A DNA stretch of 64,000 bases from Amaurobius ferox (GCA_951213105.1 OX578140.1:33654941-33718940), one strand, 5' to 3'. Counted from the first letter of the stretch, positions 8,701 through 19,705 are shown. The notes: generated by a model not told the origin, from the sequence alone. Program-made: numbers and translations.

Positions 8701-11300
8701 TGGCAGGTGTTTCGAATGTTTATATAGATGATATTATTGTGGCATCCAAGTCCTTTGAAGAACATATACAGAAATTGGAAGAAGTATTTTTAAAATTGCA
8801 AGAACATCATCTAAAACTAAAGCCTTCAAAATGTTACTTCTTTCGAAGAACAATTAAATACCTGGGATTTTTGGTCTCAGATGGGAAAGTGCAACCTGAT
8901 CCACACAATTTGGAAACAATTCAGAAATTTAAGACGCCAAAGTCCATAAAGAATGTGAGGCAATTCCTGGGTTTAACAGGATTTTATAGAAAATTTGTGA
9001 AGAATTTTGCAGATGTTGCTTTACCCCTCACACAACTTTTAAAAACAAAACAAGGTGAAAAATTTAAGTGGAATGAAGCAGCTCAAGAATCTTTTGACAT
9101 TTTGAGGAAAGAACTTTTAAAAGAACCAATTTTGATTTTACCTGATTTTAAAAAGAAATTCATATTGCACACAGATGCATCTAAATATGCACTTGGAGCA
9201 TATATTTCACAGCAAGATGAAAATGGTTTTTTACACCCTATTTCATATGCCAGCAGGAAGCTAAATGATGCTGAAACCAGATACAGTGTTGTTGAGCGTG
9301 AAGCTTTAGCTGTAGTCTGGGCAACAAATTTTTTCAAACACTATTTAATTGGAGCTCATTTCACAATTTATTGTGATCAGCACTCCCTCTCATTTATTTT
9401 CAAATTCAAGGATCCAACATCCAGACTTTCACGTTGGATAGCTTCTCTTTCCCAGTTTGACTATGAGATCATTCATAAGCCAGGAAAGGCGAATATTGTG
9501 GCTGATTACTTATCAAGATGTGTCGGTGACAAGGAAAATCCATTATCAAAGAATTCTGCAAGTGCTAAAAATTCGGCTAATGCCCAAAAACCAAAGAAAG
9601 TAAATTTTGCACAAAATCAGAAATCTTTAAAAAGTTCAGAAATTCAACAGGTGAATGCAATTAATACAAATGTAAATGATGAAGAAAATATTCAGAGTGA
9701 AAATTTAGAGCAATTGACAGTGGAACCAACTTTGTTTACTAGAATAGTTAACGCTCAAAAATCTGATAGCAGATGCAACAAAATTAAGAATTTCTTAGAA
9801 AAAAATGTGGCTCCATATCCACAAAGATTAACCTTTTTCGAGAGAGAAAATGCATTGTGGTGCACACATAAGCACCCCAAAAGAAGACACGAATTTAATG
9901 AAAGATTGGTAGTACCTCAGTCATTGGTATCTGAAATTTTGTGGCTGCACCATGACTGTCCTGCATTTGCTCACTGTGGGTTTCGCAGAACTTTGTCCAG
10001 TATCAGCAGAAAGTATTATTGGCAAGACATGTACACTCAAACACAGAATTATGTCAGTTCTTGTGATGTTTGTGTCATGAACCATGGGTTCAGAAATTTT
10101 AAAGCACCAGTACAGAAGTTTGATACATCTGATTTTCCCTTCCAAAGAGTGGCAATGGATTGTATAGGCCCTTTTCCAGTTTCCAATTCTGGGAAAAGGT
10201 ATATTTTGGTCATTACAGACTATTTCACAAGCTGGGCAGAAGCTTACCCATTGTCATCTATTACTTCAGAGAAAATTTTGGAATGTTTTGAGAAATTCAT
10301 ATCGTCTCACGGTATTCCCCACCACCTGATTACAGATAAAGGGTCGAATTTTCTTTCAAAAGCTGCTCAGAGCCTATACAAGAAGTTGGGAATCATCAAA
10401 CATAGTACCACTAGCTATCATCCCCAATCTGATGGCCTCTGCGAGAGAGCAAATAAATCTTTGCTCAGAAGTTTGAAGAATCTTGCATATAAAGAAAAAG
10501 ACGACTGGGATCGTTCAGTTCCTTTTGCCCTTCTGGCCCACAGAAATGCTGTTCATGCATCAACTGGAGAAACTCCTGCATACCTCATGTATGGCAGAGA
10601 TTTAACAGTACCAAATACCCTTTTAACAGGATTTAAAAGCACAAAGTATGATTCTGTGCATGATTATGGTCAAGATTTGGAATATAGATTAAAGAAAATC
10701 TATGAAATTGTTAAAGTTAATTTGGATAAAGCACAACAGAGTCAAATGCAACAACAACATAAAGGTGCAAAACAACCTGTGATTAAAGTAAATGACCATG
10801 TGTACCTTTACACACCATATTTACCACGCGACCAGTCCAAGAAACTTTCTTCATATAATAGAGGTCCATTTAAGGTGATCAAGAAAATCTCTCCAGTTAA
10901 CTTTATAATACAACATGTTCTAAATCCGAAGAACGAGCAGAGAGTCCATGTCAACAGACTTACATTACTACCACCTAGAAGAGTTGAGCTTCAAACTCTT
11001 CCAAAAGATAGTGCACTTGGTCGTGATAAACAAACTGTGTCCTCATCAACCTCGAGTGTTTTCCAGCGACAAAATTCCAGTGCTCCAATTTCCAGTTCTC
11101 AGAGCCGTGCAAACAAACAACCTGTTTCCAGTGCTCCAAATTCCAGTGCTCAAAATTCCAGTTCTCAAAGCAGTGTAAACAAACAACCTTCCAGTCACAC
11201 AAACTGTGATAACCGTCATACCAGAGTGGTCTACAATAGAGCTTTAAACCAGCAGCATCCTAGAGTGAACAGTCGATATTCTCTCAGACAATTTAATTAA
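5763..11300 (+). CDS. gag-pol: Gag-Pol polyprotein of the Ty3-type retrotransposon
   Basis: One unbroken frame of 1845 codons from the first in-frame ATG. A capsid-like Gag region lies at roughly residues 60-230. A Glu/Lys-rich coiled-coil segment follows (about 232-292), then an Arg/Asn-rich basic stretch (about 300-450) in place of a CCHC zinc knuckle, which I do not see. Next is an aspartic protease with Asp474 in LIDTGSS, and a reverse transcriptase (about 843-1040) with Asp929 and YIDD at 987-990. RNase H starts near 1125, with Asp1138 in HTDAS. Integrase has an HHCC zinc-binding segment and Asp1466, Asp1525, Glu1561, giving DD35E spacing. A GPF module (1701-1703) closes it, with a Ser/Gln-rich tail. 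All key catalytic residues I checked are present. The protein would make cDNA in virus-like particles and integrate it. Gag and Pol share a frame, so processing by the protease is expected; how the Gag:Pol ratio is set is not visible. Confidence 0.96.
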   Translation: MSGRQSRRKRNVRSNSQVQRNVNNVRQASPSPVRSPPQRRSLSVSTTGTAKSNIGKTQFWNSVPEFSGAEDSSLQSFLDRLELISENAGWTSQEKIFCLKMKLSGPASRLVNGIPNLKNSKNYDELVLALRDNFENKEDMAKRIAELVNIRQKSGETVRQFAVRIESASYVAVPEELEKNNNYSIRKALLKNAFIRGLNPDFRRLVLAQNPKTFESAKELAVLEEQCKNENEEHLEVNSVEKKNLEDEKITKLEKQLKIQNKQIEEFKNELEKRDRQEENWEDEEEIWEENDNSVTQKSPRTPKSRNFRSNMKTYISPGSRNRRKFERRIPVTPRREESRNNFRREVNQQRGFCSYRKPGERNNFIPATPRARGNNNNRGNTFDIYKSPNFRRNNSNNTNFGYKSNFNRRNFRKDRSANQVHFGNLNQNSRKSFGNFGNTYEISTIVQNASQNATNLPVISAKLAGNSMNMLIDTGSSINITYEEILNLFDKQYTVHRKPAVLRGFNGGDTIVNYKISIKLTIQDENFILEFWVLNSPAPSNYKAIIGNSFLTENKAVIDFENNNMIMCGQNIPFKSRENFSSQEFSLANVCSLQEDSCLERRSLFRNFDQNFGNRNEKVHDRQTFTNVNNANRKEIPYFLTSPNNSVLGPPLYKNTYNEKEERINVINEIKENKFIVATVFQKSKLNPLTESFIKIRINHKFQDNDTILIEPLEGEKEFFVARAVYKTPQKDYLYVKIANPSENVINLNKKMKIAKLQSIKEVQALPVNTVTDHTPIENNEKFEAWGGDFDLSHLYGEKKRKLLELLKKHRRVFAKSVSEIEGCDTIFHTINLRTNIPIKKKNYRVPHHLQGELNKQVTELLGAGIIRPSTSPYNTPVLFVKKADGSYRLVCDFRQLNEVMIDEPYPIPNISELIDNLAGATYFSTLDLTSGFYQLCLDPNDCEKTAFSTNKGHFEWCRTPFGLKNAPASFQRLMSLVLAGVSNVYIDDIIVASKSFEEHIQKLEEVFLKLQEHHLKLKPSKCYFFRRTIKYLGFLVSDGKVQPDPHNLETIQKFKTPKSIKNVRQFLGLTGFYRKFVKNFADVALPLTQLLKTKQGEKFKWNEAAQESFDILRKELLKEPILILPDFKKKFILHTDASKYALGAYISQQDENGFLHPISYASRKLNDAETRYSVVEREALAVVWATNFFKHYLIGAHFTIYCDQHSLSFIFKFKDPTSRLSRWIASLSQFDYEIIHKPGKANIVADYLSRCVGDKENPLSKNSASAKNSANAQKPKKVNFAQNQKSLKSSEIQQVNAINTNVNDEENIQSENLEQLTVEPTLFTRIVNAQKSDSRCNKIKNFLEKNVAPYPQRLTFFERENALWCTHKHPKRRHEFNERLVVPQSLVSEILWLHHDCPAFAHCGFRRTLSSISRKYYWQDMYTQTQNYVSSCDVCVMNHGFRNFKAPVQKFDTSDFPFQRVAMDCIGPFPVSNSGKRYILVITDYFTSWAEAYPLSSITSEKILECFEKFISSHGIPHHLITDKGSNFLSKAAQSLYKKLGIIKHSTTSYHPQSDGLCERANKSLLRSLKNLAYKEKDDWDRSVPFALLAHRNAVHASTGETPAYLMYGRDLTVPNTLLTGFKSTKYDSVHDYGQDLEYRLKKIYEIVKVNLDKAQQSQMQQQHKGAKQPVIKVNDHVYLYTPYLPRDQSKKLSSYNRGPFKVIKKISPVNFIIQHVLNPKNEQRVHVNRLTLLPPRRVELQTLPKDSALGRDKQTVSSSTSSVFQRQNSSAPISSSQSRANKQPVSSAPNSSAQNSSSQSSVNKQPSSHTNCDNRHTRVVYNRALNQQHPRVNSRYSLRQFN

Positions 11301-13012
11301 TCCAGTTTTCATCTGTGCACAACAAAGTTCAAAATCTTTTCTTCTGTGATGCAGAACTTCCAGTGTTTACAAAATTTGTTTAAGAAATAGTGATACAGTA
11401 ATTGTTAATGCAGCTTGTTAAATTTTTGGAATCTTGATATTTAAGTTTAATTCATTGTTGTGCATAATTTTTCTGAAAGTATTGAATCTGATTATTGAAA
11501 TTTATTATTGTTTATTCTAAATATTTTATTTACACACATCTCTGACCCATTGTAATGGAAGGTTATTTCATCTGTGAAAATACAAAATTTTTATTAATTT
11601 TACTGTTTTGAATTTATATGCAATTTTAATTTTGTGATGTGTGTGATATCGTCTGAAACTCTTCACTCTACAAAATTTTTGATTATCCTTGGATAAACTT
11701 TTTGAATCTGGAAATTTGAAACTTTTCGTGATCTTTGAACTGTGAATTTTTGGTGATTTGTTTTGAAATCTTCGAAAAACCTTTTTGAGTGATGAGATGA
11801 CTGTGTTTGATCAAGTTCATCTATTTGAGGTTGTGATGGAACCTCTTCTGAAATAGTTTTCAATATTTACAATAATTTCAAGTAATTTGAATATCATGTG
11901 TTGATGAAAATTTTAATTTCAGATGTGCAGAATTTTGAGTACCTGATAAGAAAAACTGTTGTGAAGTGCATGAGTTGACACTTCTGACAACTTACCTGAT
12001 TTTGAAAAAATTTTGAATATTTCTGTTTTTGAAAATTTATTTCATGTGTTTTTCTGTTCCTGCTTTACATATATTTTTTATTTGATCTGCATTTCAATGT
12101 TTACAAATTTTACAAGTCCACTTCCCTACTGGTACAATGAGTACAGTAGTTTCGTCAGTCACCATTGTCCCTTGAGTTCAATGTTGCAAATGTTTTTTCT
12201 TTTTTGAGTGAATTGCAGGTGTTTACACAAACAAGCTACACCCTGTGTTTCGAGAGGGATGTGAATGAAGCATTTTAAAATCCCGGCTTTTTGCTGCACC
12301 TGGTCGAGGCTGGACAGATCTCGCCGTTGTTTTCAGAGCGGAGGCGAGAAGCGTATCATCTGGAACCCCTGTGTGTCGGAGGAGTGATGTCGTGATGGAG
12401 GACTCATCGCTTCGGAGTTGGGTTTCTCATCTTTGCTGAATTGACAAGTGCTTTGGACCGTGACTGTCCTGCTTTCGTCTGGATGCACCGGAAGCCCAGC
12501 ACGCGGGATATTTTTTTTCTCATTTTTACACACCCATTTTATTATGATGGCAACCCGTATAGTTCCCCGCTGATTTTACTCTTTCTGGAAACATATTTTT
12601 CTGTACAGTTACACAGCAGGAATCTTTAGTGTATTTTACAGGTGTATTATTTTTTATTTGAAGAATTTGAGAAAGTTTGATAAGAGCATATTTTGTGTAT
12701 TTCAGTGTATTTGCATATGTTTTAACTGTGTGTTTTCTTTTGAAAGGATCCTATAGCAGTTTTGGACAGCATTGTGTCCTCTCTTTTGGCCATGTTTTGA
12801 TGTTTTGACTCTTGGACAACGGGGACCCTGATCAAGTCTCTGGACTCCTTGAGTGTGGTGGTAGTGTAGACGTACGTACATTGCTCACCCTCAAAATTTT
12901 TGTGCAAAATTGCCTGCGGCAGTTGCTGCTTCTGCGATCGCCCTGCTGGAGGTGATGCTTCTACAGGATTCTCTTGGAGAAAATTTTCCTGCCCTGCGGT
13001 TGCAAAATTTTT
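11301..13012 (+). other. Long non-coding 3' region of the retrotransposon
   Basis: About 1.7 kb separates the gag-pol stop from the purine tract. I find no envelope-like frame, signal peptide or membrane-rich frame; the small frames here (for example 12441-12629 and 12900-13157) resemble chance frames. Both strands are AT-rich until about 12230, then more balanced. It may be a 3' untranslated region with packaging or export signals, or the relic of a lost third gene. Confidence 0.6.
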
Positions 13013-13016
13013 TGCC

Positions 13017-13030
13017 GGGGGGGGAAGATA
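13017..13030 (+). other. Polypurine tract
   Basis: Eight G followed by aagata lies 2 bases before the 3' LTR. This is the expected position for the RNase H-resistant primer of plus-strand DNA synthesis. Confidence 0.75.
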
Positions 13031-13032
13031 TT

Positions 13033-13975
13033 TGTGGCATCGAAATCTGCGATGCATATTTTTGTTTAAATGCTCCTTTTTCATGTCATGTAAATGTAGA
13101 AGCTCTCAGACGATTTCTGGGGAAATAGAGCAAATTGTGGAGTGTGTGCGACCTTGAAAAGGCTCGCCTGCCAGTCAGCGGAGAGATAAAGAAAAGCCGT
13201 TGAGTGTTAATTTTATTTTGTTGATTATTTTCCAATGCTCGGTTTTGGTACGTGTGATATGTATATGTGTGTTGTGACGTCAGCGCGGTAAATGTAAAGT
13301 GACGCGCTTGGCTTTTTGTCTTCAGATTTGGAACAGGACTTGGTAGGGGGCAGTCAATTAAAATTTCTCTCGTCAAAATTTAAAAATGGCTAAAGTGTTG
13401 GTAATTGAATTAAATTGAAAGATGTTTTTCAAATCTCACCCTCTAATGATGACTGCCCTGCCAAGAGTAAAGAGAAGTTTTGTAAGTATAAATACTTATC
13501 ATAGTAGAGCTGGTAACTTTGTTTAAATTCCAGTTTGACTGGTTAAAAGTAATTCCAGATTTTAAGATGTCAGCAAGAAATAATGTATTGTCAGTAAATA
13601 ATTTAAGAGCATATATCTTTGCTTTCATGTCATCATTTGTATATTACTTCAGAAAGATAGGAACGCAGATGTTCCGAGTTAAGAGTGAATTTTGATGTCA
13701 TGCTTGTATTTGAATTACCTAACTACCATTTAATTAAAGACTGTGTTTTAATTTAAAAATGTCTTTAATCTCATCATTTAATGAGTTGTTCTTGCCAGTT
13801 ATTTATTCCAGCCATTGAGTTGTAGTTTCGCTTCTCACCAGGGAGACGGATCTGAACTCTGGAGTTTAGTACTTACCACTATTACGTTATTGTGTTACAT
13901 GTTTTATATCAACTAACTTATACATTTGAATGTGAAAGCAGAAAAGTCTTTTAACACTTAGAAAACGCTTTTACA
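13033..13975 (+). repeat. 3' LTR
   Basis: Same length and ends as the 5' LTR, differing only at 13187 (t for g) and 13591 (t for c). It would provide the polyadenylation signal of the element transcript. It is followed by the right target duplication gctg at 13976-13979. Confidence 0.97.
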
Positions 13976-15880
13976 GCTGCATCGGTACATTAGTGCAATA
14001 TGACAGCAATAACTTTTCAAAAGAAATGCTCTTAGCATTAGCATACTTTACTTATATATCTACAATTTAATGTTAAAAGCAATAGTATACGTACTTATAT
14101 TAATATATAAGCAGAAAGTTAGTTTAATTTAAATTCAAGATTGAAAATTTATGTTTATTTTACTAACTCAATATTAAATAGAGCAAATATTTAACACATT
14201 TTAAAACTAGACTTCAATGCACCTGAAATGACGAATATGTAGGAAACATATTTCAAGTATAATGTTTAAAAGAATTTATTCCTTAAAGAACTTAAATAAA
14301 TTAAATTTATCATTTACGTCTTCTCTATAATTCATAATTATATACATTTCTTCCAAGGAATCTAGTGAATATACGATAAAACATAGCACTAACAAGAAAA
14401 GGTAAAATACACCAAATCGTGAAGAGATTAAGCTTGCAAAGTAATTAAAATTAGAAGATACACTCTCAAAACGATGAAAAAATATTAAGAAAAGGAAAAG
14501 AATGATTTACCAAGACTTTTTGTTTTAGAGTAATTGAAGTTTAAATTAGATGTTTTTTCTGTTTTGAAACGAAGCTAATATTCTTCGCCTTAAAGGAGAA
14601 GTTCTTCTAAAGAAATTTTAATGATGTTTCTTTATTAAAAATTTAAAACAATTTGTAAATTTAAGATGAATTAAAGGTGAAACAAAAAGCGTCTTCTATT
14701 TTGTAGGAAAAGTTGTTGTAATTATGAAGATATTTAAAAGAAAGTACGTTTGTGAAATATTAGGTTGCAGATGTTGGGTTTTCATTGTGGTATTTTATAT
14801 AATAATAAAGTTTGAGACAATTGGTGATGTGCAAAAACGTAGCAGAAGCCTTTCTAGTTTGTAGATTGTAGTATTACGTCGACTGATAGAGGTCGTTCCT
14901 ATAATGGAAAGACAATCTTGAAAGCATAAGAGTGTTTACAGCTCCGTTTTAAGAGCGCCCTCTATTGATGGATGCAGAGCTATGATAAATATTGGAATAG
15001 GGCTTCAGGTGTACGTCCCTATTAGCAAAAACGTTGTTGCGTACATATTATAAATATGTACTTAATAAGATACTAAGCAGCATATGGTTCTTTCGAAGAT
15101 ACCTTAGATCTCCTGCTTCAATACTACAAAGAGCAACAGACATAAAATCAAAAATCTGAAATGTGTCTAAATGGAAAAATATAGAGTTATATTTACTGAA
15201 AATGATCTATTCATAGCACAAGAATAGGAAGAATTTAAAGTTTTCCAGCAAAAGCCATTCAGAAAGCAGAATAAATCAGTCTAGCCAATCCGAAAACGTG
15301 GAACTAACACAGAAGTTGGTTATACTGTTGAATTTCAAGGTAGGACAGTTTGAAAGACATTTTTATAAAGACAGTGATTGATGCTTGTTTATTAAAGATA
15401 AAGTGAGCAAGTTAAAAGGTGGAGGTGGGAAGTTTAAATTAGAAAAACAAAAGGGAATTACCACAGCTCAATAAATACTGTTTTTATTCACCAAAACGTG
15501 CTTTTATTTACCACAATATATCCATGAATTTTCTGAAAGTAATTATATTAGATATCACATTTACGAGAGCCAGTACTTCTTTTGCTTGTCCAGGAATAGT
15601 ACGTCTGCCCGTCCAGGGATCGTAAGTCAGCTTATTTAACTTTAATTACTCATTATTTTATGTTATGATATAGTTTATTATTCGGACTTTTTCCTGCATC
15701 TTGATGATACACGTACCAATTTCGTTTATACGTAGTAACAATGTCTTTCGACGTCTGTCATGGTATTTACAGCATAAAGAAAAACACTTTTTTGTTATTG
15801 TGCTGTGATTTATGATAAAATATCCTGTGAAAAAAAGCTAATTAATCTGTGAAATATTTTATATATTATTGAAAAAGAAT
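13976..15880. other. AT-rich non-coding DNA
   Basis: No gene, repeat family or RNA recognised. A short GC-richer phrase (agagcgccctctattgatgg, near 14951) resembles words common in arthropod repeats, but no boundaries could be set. Confidence 0.45.
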
Positions 15881-15883
15881 GTT

Positions 15884-15905
15884 TTATATATATATATATA
15901 TATAT
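15884..15905. repeat. (TA)n microsatellite
   Basis: Pure alternating TA of about 20 bases. Confidence 0.8.
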
Positions 15906-16019
15906 TGGAAAGAAGTAATAATAAAAATAATTAATTCAAATAATCGTGAAATTGTAACATCACCATAGAAGCAAAAGCACGGCCTTAATGCCAATAATAG
16001 AAAAGATCAGCACCGGCCC

Positions 16020-16023
<4 letters not shown>

Positions 16024-16065
<42 letters not shown>
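16024..16065. repeat. (TA)n microsatellite at the edge of a hairpin element
   Basis: About 42 bases of uninterrupted AT alternation ending exactly where the left arm of the hairpin element begins. This suggests that insertion occurred at, or created, a TA run. Confidence 0.85.
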
Positions 16066-16067
<2 letters not shown>

Positions 16068-16331
16068 CAAAGAAATACGAGGAAAAAGGGATAACCAAAT
16101 GCTTTGCATATAATGGTTGGGGAGGATTGCGACTCCGCCTCCCGTTTAAAGCATCTTTACTGCCTAGGCAACGCTCACAGTACCAATAGAAAGCAAATTG
16201 TTTTATATTGGTACCATGAGCGTTGCCTAGGCAGTAAAGCTGCTTTAAACGGGAGGGGGAGTCGCAATCCTCCCCAACCATTATATGCAAAGCATTTGGT
16301 TATCCCTTTTTCCTCGTATTTCTTTGCTTAT
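16063..16331. mobile_element. Hairpin (fold-back) element with 126-bp arms
   Basis: The left arm, about 16063-16188, and the right arm, about 16205-16331, are reverse complements with about 4 mismatches. The loop is about 16 bases. Both ends read ataagcaaagaaatacgagg inward. The mismatches (for example cgcctcc against cccctcc) show that the arms have drifted slightly. No transposase is encoded; frames on both strands mirror each other because of the symmetry. The structure fits a fold-back MITE, and a transcript would form a long near-perfect double-stranded RNA. The superfamily is unknown because no clear target duplication is visible next to the TA run. Confidence 0.75.
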
Positions 16332-17599
16332 TTTCTGCTTCGGAGTCTAGTGCTGCATGGCGCCTGTTTCTGAGTAGTGCATTGGCTTTATGATGATGTA
16401 TGGGTGTAAATTTCTATTTTGAATTTCACTTGTCACTTTTATTTGTTATATATATATATATATATATATATGAATAATGTTACGTCGAAAATAGAGCCTT
16501 AGGTATTGCACAAGAGATAAAGATGCAGATATTTTCATATAAACTTTTCACTAGGTACACTTTACTTATGTTCGGTATTTTTTACTCTTTTAATAACTTA
16601 TTGCAGCAAAGTGTCAAGACACGGTGTCCTGAAGCTTTAGAAGAAAAGTCTGTCATACTTTGGGATTTTATTCCCGTCATTCCTTAATAGAATGTGGGGT
16701 ATTTTCTGTTGAAACGCGGAAATAATCCGTTGATATTGCAAAATTAATATTTCATGAATTTCTACTTTACTTCCGGAATTCTGAATAAATACTTCATATA
16801 ATTGTTTTCACGTTTCTATTTTTTTTCCACCCGGTATAATACTATATAAAAGTCTCTTTTCTCTATCTGTTGTATTTGGCGAGAAATTTAGCTATAATTT
16901 GGCAAACTCGGAGACTAATTTGGCAGATATTGACAGTTTAACGAGATTTAAAGAAAATTCGCGAAATTGTTGGAAATTCAATTTCTTGGAAAATTGAGTT
17001 AAATTTGTTTTTTACTATTTGTCGGTTTATAGGAATTTTCAATCTAATATTCTTGATTCAAAATATAATGAGCTACATAGTTTGAGTGGACATGTGCATT
17101 TTGTGAAGGATAGGTATGTATAGTATATATGGAAATGAACACAACTGCTTCTTTTGAGATTACAAATTCAAAGTACTTATTTGAAAGCAGATATAAAAAA
17201 TATTGACTATAGTTGTTTCACGAACCTGAGAGGCCATCATTATAATCTTGAAATTAATGTGTACTGGTTTATGGATGGAATATAATTGCGATAGAGCAGG
17301 CAAAGAAACAAACGCGGAACGAAGAAGCAGACATATCGGTAGAGAGAGACATAGAATAGAGACATATCGGTCATTGAAATCGAAGCAACGGCTCTGATAA
17401 TTTCAATATAGGCACAAAGACCACAAGCATGTAATATCTCGAGAACAGTTTATAAAGCTTGTATCATTCGCATTGTAATGAAAAATTACTTGTAAAGTAG
17501 ATATTTATTCATCATTATTGAAGATCCTAATTTTACAAAGATGTTTTCAGAAATCCATTCAAAATAGGGGGGGGGGGTCGAACGGTCGATTACGTTTAA
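16332..17599. other. AT-rich non-coding DNA
   Basis: Contains another (TA)n run at 16447-16471 and a phrase near 16878 (ttggcgagaaatttagc) echoing the interior of the repeat copies at 60646-61612. A 10-base G run lies near 17568. No gene seen. Confidence 0.4.
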
Positions 17600-17990
17600 A
17601 ATCTTTAGTGTTACAGTATTCAATGATTGTAATAATCGTCACTTAAAATTTTTTGATTCGAGTTTAGGGATGTTGAAAATGCACTCTTCCGTAGAAAACT
17701 TCAATTTGAATTCACACACATGCATTTTTATAAGGGTAGGGGTATTCCTTTGAGTTATCGTATACTACACAACTCACACCCATATACATATACACAGAGT
17801 CGAAAATCGTTTTAGATGTGCTCCGAATGGGTTCATGGGGTTTTAAAACGTGCTTATCCATCGAAATCTCGAATTCGGAAATTTTTCATGAAAACAATAT
17901 TTTCTTTATACAATAGTATGAAAATTAGAGATACATTTTGTAAAAACTACGAAATTTAACTAAAATCGTTTAGAAAGAGATTTGGCATTA
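17600..17990 (-). repeat. Diverged copy of the double-hairpin repeat family
   Basis: On the minus strand this shows, in order, a stretch like gaaaatattgttttcatg, a gaattcgagatttcga segment, a gtgtatatgtatatgggtgtg tract and then gttttctacggaagagtgc followed by catccct. These match, with divergence and some rearrangement, the words at the start of the copies at 60646, 62515 and 63433. Boundaries are approximate. Confidence 0.4.
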
Positions 17991-18378
17991 AAAAATATGT
18001 ACCTGAGAATCCGGGACTACAAATGCCCATTCGATGCTTCAAAACTATTTGACATTATTTTATGAGATTTCAAAAGAAATGGCAATTTTGAAGTATTTGA
18101 ACTAACGGACTTCAGAATGCCAATATTGAAAGAGCGTTTTTAATGGCACTTAAAGTAGTAAAGATAAAATAAGTTCTGGTCGCAGCTTGTTGACAGATGT
18201 ATGTGTTTTTATCCTTGGGGAGCAAGTATTATTTAAAACAATGTCACGAGATTTTTTATAGAAGAATGATTTCATTCGACCGAGACCTGTCGAGGTATTC
18301 AAAGGTCGGTGATTTAGGTAGCTTACTGGTTATATTCTAGAAAAACCCATCCGTAGAAAAAATTCGAAAAGGTAGAAA

Positions 18379-18645
18379 AGAGTGAGACAGCTCAGTGATT
18401 AACGCGTGGCTCTACCCAAACTGTCTGCTCTACCCAAACTGTCCCCGTGATCACTTGGAGAACAAGCACGTTAAATATGTGGGTCCGTACGTCCTTTGAA
18501 GAGATTGGTGGTAAGAGAAGGAGGTAACGGATCCTGTAAATTGCGCCTCCACTGGGTTTCGGTTTAAATTGGGTGGCCCTTCCTGGCTGTTCAAACAGAT
18601 ACCTTACCCTTTCTGGCAGGTCGGATGGGCTGAGTCGAAAAAGAA
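18379..18645 (+). mobile_element. tRNA-derived SINE copy
   Basis: The head carries an A-box-like cagctcagtgattaacgcg. The B-box region is replaced by an 18-bp tandem duplication (gctctacccaaactgtct, twice). The shared family body follows: gttaaatatgtgggtccgt, cactgggtttcgg, aaattgggtggcccttcc, and a 3' end near aggtcggatgggctgag with a short A-rich tail. It is a member of the family at 958-1507, 29206-29466 and 53399-53783. Loss of the B box suggests the copy is silent. Confidence 0.65.
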
Positions 18646-19690
18646 AATGTTAGAATCACGCTCAAACTGCAGGTAACTGCACCCGTGGACCAGTTCTCGA
18701 TTATACGCTCGGCTGCATGAAAAATACCATGACTGTAATATTAGCAAGATAATTTGCTATATATTACAGTTTTGTAATTTTTATAGAGACTCACAAATTC
18801 AGTTCTACTAAGTAATCGGCTTTAAATTACTTTACAAAATACTGAATTCAGACACTACCAAGATGTACCGGCCGCTCACTTTGCTGTTCATACCCTCGGG
18901 TGAGTCGGGCGGCCTGGGCCTTCTACTACTAAGATGCAACGTTCAAGTTAATACTCACAAAACCCGACTATAAGGGGCGTTTTTTGTGGGATTCTAAGAT
19001 CATTATCTTAAAAGTAAAATTATTAGTTCCAATTTGAACTGATATTACATTGTAGGTTAGTCCGCAGAACTTGTTTTACTGTTCTGTTACTAAGCAGGAT
19101 CCTCTACAATTTTGTCTAAAAATTCTAAAAATAAAATGTTAACATTTTTACTCAATAAAAAGAAGACAGTTTTCTTTCAATATGATATTTCACAATATTA
19201 GAATTTTTAGTTATCCTTTTAGCATTACAACACATTTCAGCATTACAAGTTTTCACATCTCAACAATAAGTTATTAATGTAACAAAACACCCCAGGCGTT
19301 CTACATTTTAAAACATGCCAATAGATTGGGATCATTATTTACTTGTATGTCTACTGACAATTAGAAAAATCAGTATTTTTAAATGTCATTTTAAAGAGTC
19401 TTTTCAATAAAATCCTCTTTATAAATAACGAATTAAAAAGTTTATAGTCCTTCTTTGAAGATCTCTCGTTTTATCTGAATAATTTTCGGTGCATTTTAAC
19501 TGCATCTGGCCCAATTTGGATCATACTGAGAATATTGTTAAGAATCGCCACATATTTTTAAGTTCGATTGTAAATACTGCAGGGGTTCTCTTTGCTGAAT
19601 TGAAGACTTTTTGAAATTGGACTTTCACAGGGTAAAGTAGGTCCCCATGGCTCAGCCCTTTAGTTACAGGTAGCATAGCTTGTTGATGTT
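18646..19690. other. Non-coding DNA, no family recognised
   Basis: A GC-richer phrase near 18866-18925 (ccggccgctcac ... gtcgggcggcctgggcc) stands out but has no match elsewhere in the window. A possible aataaa signal for the minus-strand frame at 19706-19912 lies near 19693. Confidence 0.4.
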
Positions 19691-19705
19691 TATTGGATTT
19701 TTAAT

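Larger units (their letters stand above)
4447..13975 (+). mobile_element. Complete Ty3-type (Metaviridae) LTR retrotransposon
   Basis: This 9529-bp element has two 943-bp LTRs (4447-5389 and 13033-13975) with TG...CA ends. The target duplication is 4 bp, gctg, at 4443-4446 and 13976-13979. Inside, in order, are a primer-binding site, a leader, a single gag-pol frame, a long non-coding 3' region and a purine tract. The domain order protease, reverse transcriptase, RNase H, integrase is that of Ty3 elements; Ty1/copia places integrase before reverse transcriptase. I counted two LTR differences, g4601/t13187 and c5005/t13591, about 99.8% identity, so insertion was recent. No envelope-like frame is present. 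It looks structurally autonomous. Confidence 0.97.

Noticed and set aside
12900..13157. Envelope or accessory gene of the Ty3-type element
   Set aside because: The frame runs into the 3' LTR and has no signal peptide, membrane segment or envelope-like motif.
16104..16373. Mirrored frames of 89 and 101 codons
   Set aside because: They arise because the hairpin element is symmetrical; no domain.
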